16,063 bases of DNA from Vicinamibacteria bacterium (GCA_025937075.1 JAICSD010000042.1:1-16063), one strand, 5' to 3'; positions 1-7,888 are shown, numbered from the stretch's first letter. The notes: generated by a model not told the origin, from the letters alone. A program made the numbers and translations.

Positions 1-174
1 CAGGGGCTGTCGGCGGGTGAAGAGGTCGTGACCGACGGGCACCTGCGCCTGACGCCTGGCGCCCATGTGACGATCAGCGGCGCGCGAGGCGAAGCAGCCG
101 GCGAACGCGGGAAGGGGGGCCGTGGCGGAGGCCGTGCGCAGGCCGGCACCGATGCCCGCCGGGTGGTGGAGTAG
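1..174 (+). CDS. RND efflux membrane-fusion (periplasmic adaptor) protein, C-terminal fragment
   Basis: Only the last 57 codons are in the window; the start lies upstream. The fragment opens with a stretch reading VVTDGHLRLTPGAHV, which matches the C-terminal end of the membrane-proximal domain of MdtA/AcrA-type adaptors (typically V-V-x-x-G-x-x-R-L-x-P-G-x-x-V). After it comes a Gly/Arg-rich tail of about 30 residues that looks disordered. Such adaptors bridge the inner-membrane RND pump and an outer-membrane channel. The stop codon at 172-174 is only 3 bp from the start of the RND pump, so the two are one operon and probably translationally coupled. The family call rests on this short stretch plus the neighbour. 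Confidence 0.85.
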   Translation, partial: QGLSAGEEVVTDGHLRLTPGAHVTISGARGEAAGERGKGGRGGGRAQAGTDARRVVE

Positions 175-177
175 GTC

Positions 178-3100
178 ATGAACTTTGCCGAGCCATTCAT
201 CCGACGACCTGTTGCGACGACGCTGCTCGTCCTGACCATCCTCATCTTTGGATTGATGGGGTATCAGCTCCTGCCGGTCAGCGATCTGCCGTCGGTGGAC
301 TTCCCGACCATTCAGGTGAGCGCCAACCTGCCGGGCGCGAGCCCGGAGACGATGGCGTCTTCGGTCGCGACCCCGCTCGAGAAAGCGTTCTCCACGGTCA
401 ACGGCATCACGTCGATCAGCTCCACCAACTCGCAGGGCAGCACGAACATCACGCTGCAGTTCGACTTGAACCGCAACATCGACGCCGCCGCGCAGGACGT
501 CCAGTCCACGCTCTCGCGCGCGACGCGCGGGCTGCCGCCGATGCCGACGCCGCCGTCGTTCAGGAAGCAGAACCCGGCAGACTCGCCGGTCATGTTCCTC
601 ACGCTCAGCTCGGACACGCTTCCGCTGCCGCAGATCGATCGCTACGCCGAAAACACGCTGGCGCAGCGGCTCTCGATGGTCACCGGCGTGGCCGGGGTGA
701 ACGTCTTCGGTGCGCAGAAGTTCGCCGTTCGAATCGATCTCGATCCGATGCAGCTCGCGTCGCGTCAGATCGGCGTCGACCAGGTCGCCCAGGCCATATC
801 GGACGCGAATTCCAATCGCCCGACCGGGACGCTGTACGGGCCGAACCGCAACTACGTCGTGCAGTCGCAGGGCCAGCTGCTCGACGCCGACCAGTACCGC
901 AACGTGGTGATCGCGTACCGGAACGGCAGTCCAGTGCGGCTCGACGAAGTGGCGCACGTGTACAACGGCGTCGAGAACGAGCGCAACGCGAGCTGGTACA
1001 ACGGCCAGCGCACGATCTACCTCGCGATCCAGCGGCAGCCGGGCACGAACACGGTCGAAGTCGTCGATGCCATCAAGGAGCTGCTGCCCGAGCTCGAAGC
1101 GCAGCTGCCGGCGTCGGTCCAGCTCAATATCCGCAGCGACCGCGCGGTTTCGATCCGCGAGTCGGTGCACGACGTCAAGTTCACGCTCATCCTGACGGTC
1201 TTTCTCGTCATCCTGGTCATCTTCCTCTTCCTGAGGAACCTCTCCGCCACGATCATCCCGAGCCTCGCGCTGCCGTTTTCGATCATCGGCACGTTTGCCG
1301 TCATGTGGGTCCTCGGCTACAGCGTCGACAACCTGTCGCTCATGGCGCTGACGCTGTCGGTCGGCTTCGTCGTCGACGACGCGATCGTCATGCTGGAGAA
1401 CATCGTCCGCCACATGGAGATGGGGAAGACGCGGCTCCAGGCGGCGCTCGACGGATCGAAGGAGATCGCGTTCACGATCGTGTCGATGACGCTGTCGCTC
1501 GCGGCGGTGTTCATCCCCGTGCTGTTCATGGGCGGCATTGTCGGACGCCTGATGCACGAGTTCGCCGTCACCATCGCCGCCGCGATTCTGGTGTCGGGGT
1601 TCGTGTCGCTGACGCTGACGCCGATGCTGTGCAGCCGCTTCCTCAAGCCGCTGCACTCCGCGCATCACGGGCGCGTCTACAACAGGATCGAGCGCATGTT
1701 CGATGCCTGGTTGAACGGCTACGCGTGGACGCTGAAGCAGACCATCCACTTCAAGGGGTCGACGATGGTGGTGTCGGCGCTGCTGCTCGTGGGCACGGTC
1801 TATCTGTTCACGCGCGTGCCGATGGGCTTCATTCCTGCCGTCGATACGGGCCAGTTGAACGGGCAGATCGAGACGGTCGAGGGGATTGGTTTCCAGGACG
1901 CGACCAGGCACGTGCTCGACGTGGTCGATATCGTGTCGAAGGATCCGAACGTCGCGGCATACACCGCGAACATCGGGGGCGGCGGCGACGGCCGCCTCAA
2001 CGTGGATCTGAAGCCGCGCAACCAGCGGTCCCTCACGGCCGATCAGGTGATCGAAGAGCTGCGGCCGAAGATGGCGCGCGTGCCGGGCGTGCGCGTCTTC
2101 CTGACGAATCCCCCATCCATCCGCATTGGAGGATTCCAGTCGCGCAGCCAGTATCAGTTCGCGCTGCAGGATCCGGACACGGAGGAGCTCTACAGAGTGG
2201 CGCCGCAATTCGAAGCGGCGCTCCACAACGTCGAAGGCATCGAAGACGTCAGCTCCGATCTCCAGGTCCGGACGCCGCAGCTCACGGTCGCGCTCGATCG
2301 CGAGCAGATCTCGGCGCTCGGCCTCACCGTCGATCAGGTGCAGCTCGCGCTGAACTCGGCGTACGGGTCGCGGCAGGTCTCCCAGATCTTCGCGCCCGAG
2401 GACGAGTACCAGGTGATCATGCAGGTCGCGCCGCAGTACCAGCGCGATCCGGCGGCGCTCTCGATGCTCTACGTCGAAGCGCCCGGCGGCAAGCTCGTGC
2501 CATTGTCGGCGGTCGCGACGACGCGGCAGGACGCCGGACCGCAGTCCGTCAATCACATCGGCCAGCTGCCGGCGGTGACGCTCTCGTTCAACCTGAAGCC
2601 CGGCGTGGCACGGGGCGTTGCCGTCGCGCGCGTCGCGGCGCTCGCGCGCACGACGCTGCCGAGCACGGTCCAGGGCACGTTCCAGGGCACGGCGCAGGCG
2701 TTCCAGGATTCGATGCGCGGCCTCGGCTGGGTCCTCGCGCTCGCCATCTTCGTGATCTACGTCGTCCTCGGGATTCTTTACGAGAGCTTCATCCACCCGC
2801 TGACGATTCTCTCGGGTCTGCCGTCAGCCGGCTTCGGCGCGCTGCTCACGCTGCTGGTGTTCAAGACCGACCTGAGTCTCTATGCGTTTGTCGGCATCAT
2901 CATGCTGGTCGGCCTGGTCAAGAAGAACGGCATCATGATGATCGACTTCGCGATCGACGCGCGCCGCGAGCGGCAGTTGAACGCCTCGGACGCGATCTAC
3001 GAGGCGTGTCTCGTCCGCTTCCGTCCGATCATGATGACGACCATGGCGGCGTTGATGGGGACGCTGCCGATCGCGCTCGGCTGGGGCGCGGGCGCCGAGG

Positions 3101-3276
3101 CCCGCCGTCCGCTCGGCCTCGCCGTCGTCGGCGGCCTGCTCGTCTCGCAGACGCTGACGCTCTACGTGACGCCGGTCTTCTACATCTACATGGAGCACCT
3201 GCAGGATTGGCTGGGACGCCGCAGGCGCGTGCGGCAGCCGGCGCTCGCGGGCGTGCACGCAGCGGCGGGGAAGTAG
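178..3276 (+). CDS. RND multidrug efflux permease, MdtB/MdtC-like (HAE1 family)
   Basis: A 1032-residue inner-membrane proton-driven drug exporter of full family length (usually 1020-1050). The N-terminus (MNFAEPFIRRPVATTLL, then LPVSDLPSVDFPTIQV and LPGASPETMASSVATPLE) is typical of the MdtB/MdtC branch. TM1 is at about 13-30. Two large periplasmic loops alternate with two blocks of membrane helices, giving the usual internal duplication. The proton-relay residues are present: Asp400-Asp401 in TM4 (GFVVDDAIVMLENIV) and Lys916 in TM10 (GLVKKNGIMMIDFA), matching AcrB D407/D408 and K940. The C-terminus is a short basic tail. The gene starts 3 bp after the adaptor stop; no outer-membrane partner is seen downstream. 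Substrates cannot be predicted. MdtB/MdtC pumps often work as heteromers, but only one pump gene is visible here. Confidence 0.96.
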   Translation: MNFAEPFIRRPVATTLLVLTILIFGLMGYQLLPVSDLPSVDFPTIQVSANLPGASPETMASSVATPLEKAFSTVNGITSISSTNSQGSTNITLQFDLNRNIDAAAQDVQSTLSRATRGLPPMPTPPSFRKQNPADSPVMFLTLSSDTLPLPQIDRYAENTLAQRLSMVTGVAGVNVFGAQKFAVRIDLDPMQLASRQIGVDQVAQAISDANSNRPTGTLYGPNRNYVVQSQGQLLDADQYRNVVIAYRNGSPVRLDEVAHVYNGVENERNASWYNGQRTIYLAIQRQPGTNTVEVVDAIKELLPELEAQLPASVQLNIRSDRAVSIRESVHDVKFTLILTVFLVILVIFLFLRNLSATIIPSLALPFSIIGTFAVMWVLGYSVDNLSLMALTLSVGFVVDDAIVMLENIVRHMEMGKTRLQAALDGSKEIAFTIVSMTLSLAAVFIPVLFMGGIVGRLMHEFAVTIAAAILVSGFVSLTLTPMLCSRFLKPLHSAHHGRVYNRIERMFDAWLNGYAWTLKQTIHFKGSTMVVSALLLVGTVYLFTRVPMGFIPAVDTGQLNGQIETVEGIGFQDATRHVLDVVDIVSKDPNVAAYTANIGGGGDGRLNVDLKPRNQRSLTADQVIEELRPKMARVPGVRVFLTNPPSIRIGGFQSRSQYQFALQDPDTEELYRVAPQFEAALHNVEGIEDVSSDLQVRTPQLTVALDREQISALGLTVDQVQLALNSAYGSRQVSQIFAPEDEYQVIMQVAPQYQRDPAALSMLYVEAPGGKLVPLSAVATTRQDAGPQSVNHIGQLPAVTLSFNLKPGVARGVAVARVAALARTTLPSTVQGTFQGTAQAFQDSMRGLGWVLALAIFVIYVVLGILYESFIHPLTILSGLPSAGFGALLTLLVFKTDLSLYAFVGIIMLVGLVKKNGIMMIDFAIDARRERQLNASDAIYEACLVRFRPIMMTTMAALMGTLPIALGWGAGAEARRPLGLAVVGGLLVSQTLTLYVTPVFYIYMEHLQDWLGRRRRVRQPALAGVHAAAGK

Positions 3277-3312
3277 ACCCTGTCTCGCGACCCGACACGC
3301 GGTCTCGAGCAC

Positions 3313-3347
3313 ATTGCTCCGCGTCATCCGCGTCGTCCGCGGCCCTA
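3313..3347. repeat. 9-bp tandem repeat (3 units) at the 3' end of the VOC gene
   Basis: Three consecutive units of the form TCCGCGTNN/TCCGCGG run from 3318 to 3342. The block ends in GGCCCTA, whose CTA is the stop codon (TAG) of the minus-strand VOC gene. Related blocks lie at 6195-6220 (2 units) and 8508-8540 (3 units), each touching or closely following a stop codon. This block sits between two convergent genes (RND pump and VOC protein). No T-run follows it, so it is not a standard intrinsic terminator. Confidence 0.75.
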
Positions 3348-3740
3348 CTTCGCTGTGGAATCCGTCTGCCAGAGCGCGAAGCCGTTGCCCTGCGGATCTG
3401 TCAGCATGGCGAACCATCCCATCCCCGGCACTGCGCTTTTCGGCTTCGTGACTCGCGCGCCCAATTCTTTCGCGCGCGCGATGGACTGATCGACGGATTC
3501 GACGTTCACGTAGCTCACCCACGCACTCACGCCGTAGCCGGCGGGACGCTTCAGCAGACCTCCGTTGATCCCGCCCGGTGTCATCGGCCGATTGTCCGCA
3601 CCAGTGTCGACGGTCTTGATGAAGTGGTAGTCCATGCCAGGAGCCGACTCGATCGCCCAGTCGAACAGGCTCTTGTAGAACTGCGCGAGGTTGTCGACGT
3701 CGTTCGCGTAGATTTCGAAGTGCACTACGGAATTCTTCAT
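3345..3740 (-). CDS. VOC-family (glyoxalase/bleomycin-resistance fold) protein
   Basis: A 131-residue soluble protein with the paired beta-alpha-beta-beta-beta modules of the vicinal-oxygen-chelate fold. It opens with SVVHFEIYANDVDNLAQFYK, a standard VOC first strand and helix, and the second module has SYVNVESVDQSIARAKELGA and ends DPQGNGFALWQTD. The usual metal-binding Glu near the end of the second module (often F-E-L/F-x-E) is not evident; the local sequence is FALWQ, so enzyme activity is uncertain. The ATG at 3738-3740 is chosen because AGGAGG lies 4 nt upstream; an open frame extends 15 codons further up without a comparable site. It lies 25 bp behind dut on the same strand, likely co-transcribed. 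A specific substrate cannot be named. Confidence 0.88.
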   Translation of the reverse strand: MKNSVVHFEIYANDVDNLAQFYKSLFDWAIESAPGMDYHFIKTVDTGADNRPMTPGGINGGLLKRPAGYGVSAWVSYVNVESVDQSIARAKELGARVTKPKSAVPGMGWFAMLTDPQGNGFALWQTDSTAK

Positions 3741-3744
3741 GTGT

Positions 3745-3750
3745 CCTCCT
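3745..3750 (-). promoter_or_regulatory. Shine-Dalgarno site of the VOC gene
   Basis: A perfect AGGAGG on the minus strand, 4 nt before the ATG at 3740. It decides the start against the longer open frame, and it lies within the 25-bp gap behind dut. It is the strongest ribosome-binding site in the window. Confidence 0.85.
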
Positions 3751-3765
3751 GCAGGTGTCCGGTGC

Positions 3766-4203
3766 CTACCCTCCCGTTCCCCCAAATCCTCCTCTCGACC
3801 CGTCGCGCAGATCGGCCCCCGCCTCCTCCCATTCAGCGCGCACGACCGGAATCACGAGCCCTTGCGCGATCCGATCGCCCGCGCGAACGTGCACTGGCTG
3901 CGCGGTGAAGTTGAAGACCTCGATCTTCACTTCGTCGGCGGGACCGCAGTAATCCGAATCCACGACACCGACGCCGTTGGCAACCATCAGGCCGCGCTTC
4001 AGCGGCGTGCTGCTCCGCGCGAACACCCCAAGAAAATGCCCGGCAGGCACTTCAATCACGACTCCGGTCGGTACGAGCGCCACCTCTCCCGGCTGCACGA
4101 CGATGTCCTCGCTGGCGGCGAGGTCGAAGCCGGCTGAACCGGTGGTCTGATACCGCGGCAGCACGGCGGCAGGATGAATGCAACGGATCCGGACTGGAGT
4201 CAT
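3766..4203 (-). CDS. dut: deoxyuridine 5'-triphosphate nucleotidohydrolase (dUTPase)
   Basis: Hydrolyses dUTP to dUMP and diphosphate, keeping uracil out of DNA and feeding dTMP synthesis; cytosolic homotrimer. At 145 residues it has the usual length, and all five trimeric-dUTPase motifs are visible: I AGFDLAA (24-30), II ARSS (62-65), III GVVDSDY with the catalytic-water Asp at residue 82, IV GDRIAQ (109-114), V RGGFGGTG (137-144). Motif III is followed by CGPADEVKI rather than the short linker of E. coli Dut. That slightly longer form also occurs in some Firmicutes and phage enzymes (from memory). The ATG at 4201-4203 starts at the conserved N-terminal strand (VRIRCIHPAAVLPRY). There is no Shine-Dalgarno sequence, and a TACACT box 8 nt upstream suggests a leaderless message. 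The frame stays open far upstream, but that part is antisense to the secreted protein and is not dUTPase-like. Confidence 0.95.
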   Translation of the reverse strand: MTPVRIRCIHPAAVLPRYQTTGSAGFDLAASEDIVVQPGEVALVPTGVVIEVPAGHFLGVFARSSTPLKRGLMVANGVGVVDSDYCGPADEVKIEVFNFTAQPVHVRAGDRIAQGLVIPVVRAEWEEAGADLRDGSRGGFGGTGG

Positions 4204-4211
4204 CAGGCGAC

Positions 4212-4217
4212 AGTGTA
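4212..4217 (-). promoter_or_regulatory. possible -10 box for dut (leaderless arrangement)
   Basis: TACACT on the minus strand (4 of 6 matches to TATAAT) ends 8 nt before the dut ATG, so transcription would start at or next to the start codon. The -35 region 17 bp further up (TGGCGC) is poor. It is supported mainly by the absence of any ribosome-binding site for dut. Confidence 0.3.
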
Positions 4218-4270
4218 GGCGCCAGAGGACGCGCGCGCCAGCATTTGCCGCAGGCGGCGCGTAGCACGAA

Positions 4271-4280
4271 GGTTGCAACC
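4271..4280. promoter_or_regulatory. 10-bp perfect palindrome between dut and the divergent secreted-protein gene
   Basis: GGTTGCAACC is a perfect 5+5 palindrome centred 30 bp before the ATG at 4306 and about 70 bp before the dut start. It lies in the 102-bp divergent gap (4204-4305), so it could be an operator or a chance palindrome. No clear promoter pair is visible in the rest of the gap. Confidence 0.25.
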
Positions 4281-4305
4281 ACGTCGAACGGAAGGAGACG
4301 CCATC

Positions 4306-4887
4306 ATGAATATATCGATTCGGACGGCCGCCACTGTGGTCGCGGTTGCCTGCTCGGCCGTGCTCGTGGCCTCGAGCGCCAGCGCCCAGAACGGCGGCAA
4401 GGAGCACTTCACGGCGTTCGCCGTAGATGTCAGCAATACGGCGCCGCGCGGCGCGGCGACAACGACGGTCGACATTGTCATCAACCGCTATTCGAGCGAT
4501 GCGGATCGTGATCGGCTGCTCGAGGCGATGGATCAAGGACAGGACGCGCTGCTGAAGGCACTGCAGAAACTGCCGGTTGTAGGGTATCTGACCACGCCTG
4601 GCTCGCTGCGCTACGACATCCACTTCGCCCGCCAGCATCCGACCGCGGAAGGGGGCCGGAACATCACCATCGTGACGGACCGCTATATCGGCATGTGGGA
4701 GGCAACGAATCGGCCGCGGACCATCGACTACCCGTTTACGTTGATCCAGCTGCAGCTGAACAAGAACGATGAGGGCGTCGGCAAGGCGTCCATCGCGACG
4801 AGGATCACGAAGAACGACAACTACATCGAGCTCGAGAACTTCTCGAGCGAGCCAGTGCGCCTGAACGAGGTCAAGAAAGTCAAGTAA
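4306..4887 (+). CDS. secreted protein of unknown function
   Basis: A 193-residue protein I cannot assign to a named family. Residues 1-27 form a clear Sec signal peptide (basic MNISIRT, hydrophobic core, ASA before Gln28), so the mature protein of about 166 residues should be periplasmic or extracellular. The mature part has no cysteine and no obvious membrane helix. It contains a probable beta strand with TTTVDIVINRYSS, a charged helix RDRLLEAMDQGQDALLKALQ (69-88), LRYDIHFARQ, ITIVTDRYIGMWE and IELENFSSEPVRLNEVKKVK at the C-terminus. The motif order suggests one small alpha+beta domain. The ATG at 4306 is preceded by GGAAGGAGA about 6 nt upstream and begins the signal peptide; an earlier in-frame ATG at 4273 lacks both. 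It converges on the hydrolase gene, with a 24-bp gap. Confidence 0.85.
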   Translation: MNISIRTAATVVAVACSAVLVASSASAQNGGKEHFTAFAVDVSNTAPRGAATTTVDIVINRYSSDADRDRLLEAMDQGQDALLKALQKLPVVGYLTTPGSLRYDIHFARQHPTAEGGRNITIVTDRYIGMWEATNRPRTIDYPFTLIQLQLNKNDEGVGKASIATRITKNDNYIELENFSSEPVRLNEVKKVK

Positions 4888-4911
4888 GGGCGAGGGACGG
4901 AACGCTCCCAA

Positions 4912-6171
4912 TCATGAGAGCCACCGTCCCATCCAGTCCCACGCCTCCGCCTGCATCTCGAGATTGAACTGGTGCCGTGCGTCGTACAAATGGCATCGCT
5001 GGCGATCCGGCGCGCCGGCCTTGCGAAAGCATCGATCGATCTTCTTGAACGCCGCGTCCACGCCGTCCGATGAGAAGAGCTGATCTCGGGATCCGCTGAT
5101 GACCAGCACGAACCGCGGCGCGATCAGCGCGGCCAGGTCGGGGAGATCCAGGTAGCGATAGAGACCGACGATGTGGAACGTGAGACCGATGGTGTTGACA
5201 ACGTTGCGGCGGATCTGCGAGGCGAACGACGTCATCCAGCAGACGTCCACCGCAGCTCTGATTCGCGGATCGAGCGCAGCCAGCACGAAGCTCCGGTAGC
5301 CGCCCACCGACAGACCAACGCACCCGAGCCGCCGCGCGTCGACTTCAGGGCGGCTCGCCAGATAATCGACGGTTCGGAGGTCGTCCCAGAGCAGGACGCC
5401 GGGCCAGGTGATGCCGGCTGTGAGCATGCTACGGGCGACGAGCTGCTCCGCCTGCTGCGACCGTCGATTGAACGCCGCGACGTCTTCCTTCGTCATCGTT
5501 CGCGGATCGCGGTAGGCGGGAGGATCGTCGTCGAGCAGCATCCGGCGCTCTCCCCAGTACAGCATGTCGATCGCGATGACGACGTAGCCGCGTCGAACCA
5601 GTTCGGTCGCGATGCTCTTGCCGTCGTAGCTGTCCTGCTTGAATTCACGTAGCGGCACGGGCTCATCGTCGATCGCGACGATCTTTTCCTTGCCCCACGG
5701 ATAGAAGCCGCCGTGGCAGTGCAGCGCCACGATGCCGGGCGCCGGAAGCGGCGCGCTCTTCGGAATCAGAACGTATGCGGGAACGCGGAGGTCGGGGGTC
5801 GTCCGAAATGTGAGGTACTCCTCGATGTAGTCGCCTCGATCCGTGCGCCGAATCACCTCGGGTTCTGCCGCTACCGGCGTAGGCGCGTAGAAAAGATGAT
5901 CGAGCACCGCGGCTCGCGCCTGCTTCTGCCATGGCTCGAGATCTCGAAACTCGGGGCGCAGGAACGACAGCTCCAGCGAAGAGCGGTCAGCCTGCTTCTG
6001 AATGAATGGATACAGGCTACCAACGTGCGATGGAGTGGCGGCCGGCTGTTCCAGGAAATCGACGTCCGCCGGAAGCGGAGCACCGGCGAGAACGCCGGTG
6101 CCTCCAAGCCACTGACAAAACTGGCGACGTGAAACCGCTGCGTCGCCAGGTGCATGTCGGCGTGAGGGCAC
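4912..6171 (-). CDS. Tat-exported alpha/beta hydrolase (acetyl xylan esterase/dienelactone hydrolase-like)
   Basis: A 419-residue serine hydrolase predicted to act outside the cytoplasm. The N-terminus carries a Tat signal, VSRRQFCQWLGGTGVLAG (Arg15-Arg16), followed by about 100 residues of pre-domain. The alpha/beta-hydrolase core starts near 130 (VPAYVLIPK, then PGIVALHCHGG, a possible oxyanion-hole loop). The nucleophile is Ser288 in the elbow GLSVGG (286-291). The acid is most likely Asp363 (SGSRDQLF), and the base His400 (DARHQFN). The whole resembles the large acetyl-esterase-like hydrolases (PF12715 type). The GTG start at 6169-6171 has GAGG 5 nt upstream and is the only start that keeps the Tat signal within a short N-terminus. 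It follows the PQQ dehydrogenase by 46 bp on the same strand, probably one transcript. The ester substrate is unknown. Confidence 0.88.
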   Translation of the reverse strand: MPSRRHAPGDAAVSRRQFCQWLGGTGVLAGAPLPADVDFLEQPAATPSHVGSLYPFIQKQADRSSLELSFLRPEFRDLEPWQKQARAAVLDHLFYAPTPVAAEPEVIRRTDRGDYIEEYLTFRTTPDLRVPAYVLIPKSAPLPAPGIVALHCHGGFYPWGKEKIVAIDDEPVPLREFKQDSYDGKSIATELVRRGYVVIAIDMLYWGERRMLLDDDPPAYRDPRTMTKEDVAAFNRRSQQAEQLVARSMLTAGITWPGVLLWDDLRTVDYLASRPEVDARRLGCVGLSVGGYRSFVLAALDPRIRAAVDVCWMTSFASQIRRNVVNTIGLTFHIVGLYRYLDLPDLAALIAPRFVLVISGSRDQLFSSDGVDAAFKKIDRCFRKAGAPDRQRCHLYDARHQFNLEMQAEAWDWMGRWLS

Positions 6172-6176
6172 CTTGA

Positions 6177-6180
6177 CCTC
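6177..6180 (-). promoter_or_regulatory. Shine-Dalgarno supporting a GTG start of the hydrolase
   Basis: GAGG on the minus strand lies 5 nt before the GTG at 6171. It is short, but it is the only candidate upstream of the Tat signal sequence and therefore decides the start. Confidence 0.5.
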
Positions 6181-6194
6181 GAGGGAAGTTTAAG

Positions 6195-6220
6195 CGTTGT
6201 CCGCGTCTTCCGCGGCCCTA
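6195..6220. repeat. 9-bp tandem repeat (2 units) in the PQQ dehydrogenase/hydrolase gap
   Basis: The block reads TTG, then TCCGCGTCT, TCCGCGG and CCCTA. It is the same family as 3313-3347 but one unit shorter. The closing CTA is again the stop codon (TAG) of a minus-strand gene, here the PQQ dehydrogenase. It takes up half of the 46-bp gap before the hydrolase start. Confidence 0.75.
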
Positions 6221-7873
6221 ATCCGGCAGGCCGAACGCGAACATCGCGCCCTGGCCGGTGCCGATGATGTACTGCTTGCCGTTGACCGCGTAGCTGATCG
6301 GACCGCTGGCGTTCGGGCCGCCGAGATTCACGTGCCAGAGCAGTTCACCCGTCTTGGCGTCGAGCGCGACGAAGATTCCGTCCATTCCTCCGCCGAATAC
6401 CAGGTCGCCCGCGGTCGAGAGCACACCTGATTCCGTGTAGTTGGGCATCTTGAAGTCCCACTTCTTCTCGCCGGTCGTCGGATCGAGCGCGCAGATGGCG
6501 CCGTACCCTTCTTCTTCCTTTCTGAACGCGGCGGGCACCCGCAACGAGCGAGGCCTGGGCGCGACGACATCGTCAGGAGGAGTGGAGCCGGTGTAGCGCT
6601 GCCCTTCCTTCCACTCGCCCGCGTCGTACTTCGCGGAACGGCCGCCGGAATTCTGCCAGGTCGGAACATAGAAGAGTCCCGTCCGGGGGCTGTACGACGG
6701 CGGATACCAGTTGGTCCCGCCCTGCGTGCCCGGAGACACGACGATACCGCCCATGGGCTTGGGCCAGAACTCCGGGTTCTTGGTCGGCCGGCCGTGGTCG
6801 TCGAAGCCGAGATTCCACGTCTGCTTCACGAAGGCCTTTGCCATGAGGAACTGTCCGGTCACGCGGTCGAGCACGTAGAAGAAGCCATTCCGATTCGCCC
6901 AGAGCATCAGCTTCCGTGGGCGACCCTGCCAATTCATGTCGACGAGCACGGGAATCTGTGTCGCATCCCAGTCGTACTCGTCGCCGGGAGTGAACTGGTA
7001 GTGCCACTTCAGCTTGCCTGTGTCGGCGTCGAGGGCGATCACGCTGTCGGAATACAGATTGTCCCCCGGGGCGCGGGTATCTCCGTTCCAGCCTGGATTC
7101 GGGTTGCCGGTTCCCCAGAACGTCAGATTGGTTTCCGGGTCGTAGCTGCCGCCGTTCCAGATGGGGCTTCCCCCGTGCTTCCACGAGTTGCCGGCCCAGG
7201 TCTTGGTCTCGGGAGCATCCTCGGAAATCGGCGCGGTGTTGAAGCGCCAGATCTCCTCGCCGGTCTTGACGTCGTAGGCGGCCACCCAGCAGTTGGCGCC
7301 CGCTTCGTTGGTCGCGGGTCCCAGGATGACCATGTTTCTGATGACCAGCGGGGCGGAGTTGTACTGATAGCCCTTCTTGAAATCCACGAGAACCTTGTTC
7401 CAGATGACGCGCCCCGTCTTGGCATCGATCGCCAGCAGGTGGCAGTCGACCGTGGCCCAGAACAGCGTGTCGCCGGCAATCGCCAGACCTTTGTTGACCT
7501 CGTACGCGTTGTAATACGCCTTCGTATCGAGCGGACGCGACAGGTGCCAATACTGGCGTCCGGTGACCGCGTCCAGGGCGACGACTTCCACCGCGGTGCC
7601 GGTGTACAGGATGCCGTCCACGACCAGCGGCGTATTCTCCATCTTGATCTGGCTGTTCGTCTGGACGACCGGATGGTAGGCCCACTTCAACTGCAGGCCC
7701 TTGACGTTCGTTCGATTGATCTGGGAGAGCGGACTGTACCGATGACTCGCGTACGTGCCGGAGTAGGTGAGCCAGTTGTTCGGCTCACGATCGGCGTGGA
7801 GAAGGCGATCGTAGGTGACGTCCGCTGGGGCAGCGGCCAACAGCACGAGTAGCATCAGTAGTCGAGCGGTCAT
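6218..7873 (-). CDS. PQQ-dependent (quinoprotein) alcohol dehydrogenase-like enzyme, possible lanthanide type
   Basis: A 551-residue periplasmic eight-bladed propeller of the type I quinoprotein dehydrogenase family, with a Sec signal peptide (about 1-17) and no cytochrome domain. Tryptophan-docking-like motifs recur (LDAVTGRQYWHL, IDAKTGRVIWN, YDVKTGEEIWRF, LDADTGKLKWHY, LDPTTGEKKWDF, LDAKTGELLWHV). By comparison with methanol dehydrogenase, the metal and active-site residues would be Glu190 (TNEAG), Asn257 (WGTGNPNPGW) and catalytic Asp301 (GDEYDWDAT). Asp303, two residues later, is the position that marks lanthanide-dependent enzymes. The vicinal Cys-Cys of many family members appears as Asn122-Ala123. 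Such enzymes oxidise primary alcohols or aldehydes and pass electrons to a cytochrome c. AAGGTG 5 nt before ATG 7873 supports the start. A cytochrome gene is divergent, and a hydrolase follows. Substrate unknown. Confidence 0.92.
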   Translation of the reverse strand: MTARLLMLLVLLAAAPADVTYDRLLHADREPNNWLTYSGTYASHRYSPLSQINRTNVKGLQLKWAYHPVVQTNSQIKMENTPLVVDGILYTGTAVEVVALDAVTGRQYWHLSRPLDTKAYYNAYEVNKGLAIAGDTLFWATVDCHLLAIDAKTGRVIWNKVLVDFKKGYQYNSAPLVIRNMVILGPATNEAGANCWVAAYDVKTGEEIWRFNTAPISEDAPETKTWAGNSWKHGGSPIWNGGSYDPETNLTFWGTGNPNPGWNGDTRAPGDNLYSDSVIALDADTGKLKWHYQFTPGDEYDWDATQIPVLVDMNWQGRPRKLMLWANRNGFFYVLDRVTGQFLMAKAFVKQTWNLGFDDHGRPTKNPEFWPKPMGGIVVSPGTQGGTNWYPPSYSPRTGLFYVPTWQNSGGRSAKYDAGEWKEGQRYTGSTPPDDVVAPRPRSLRVPAAFRKEEEGYGAICALDPTTGEKKWDFKMPNYTESGVLSTAGDLVFGGGMDGIFVALDAKTGELLWHVNLGGPNASGPISYAVNGKQYIIGTGQGAMFAFGLPD

Positions 7874-7888
7874 GGGGGCACCTTTTTT

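Noticed and set aside
3277..3344. bidirectional terminator between the RND and VOC genes
   Set aside because: The gap contains the 9-bp tandem repeat but no stem followed by a T-run on either strand.
1305..3908. 867-codon open frame on the plus strand over the RND pump and beyond
   Set aside because: It reads in another frame of a clear RND gene and is Arg/Ala/Gly-rich with no domain; it also runs through the antisense of the VOC gene. It is an artefact of high GC.
4204..4911. 236-residue N-terminal extension of dUTPase
   Set aside because: This upstream part of the open frame is antisense to the secreted-protein gene and has no dUTPase-like sequence; the canonical N-terminus starts at 4203.
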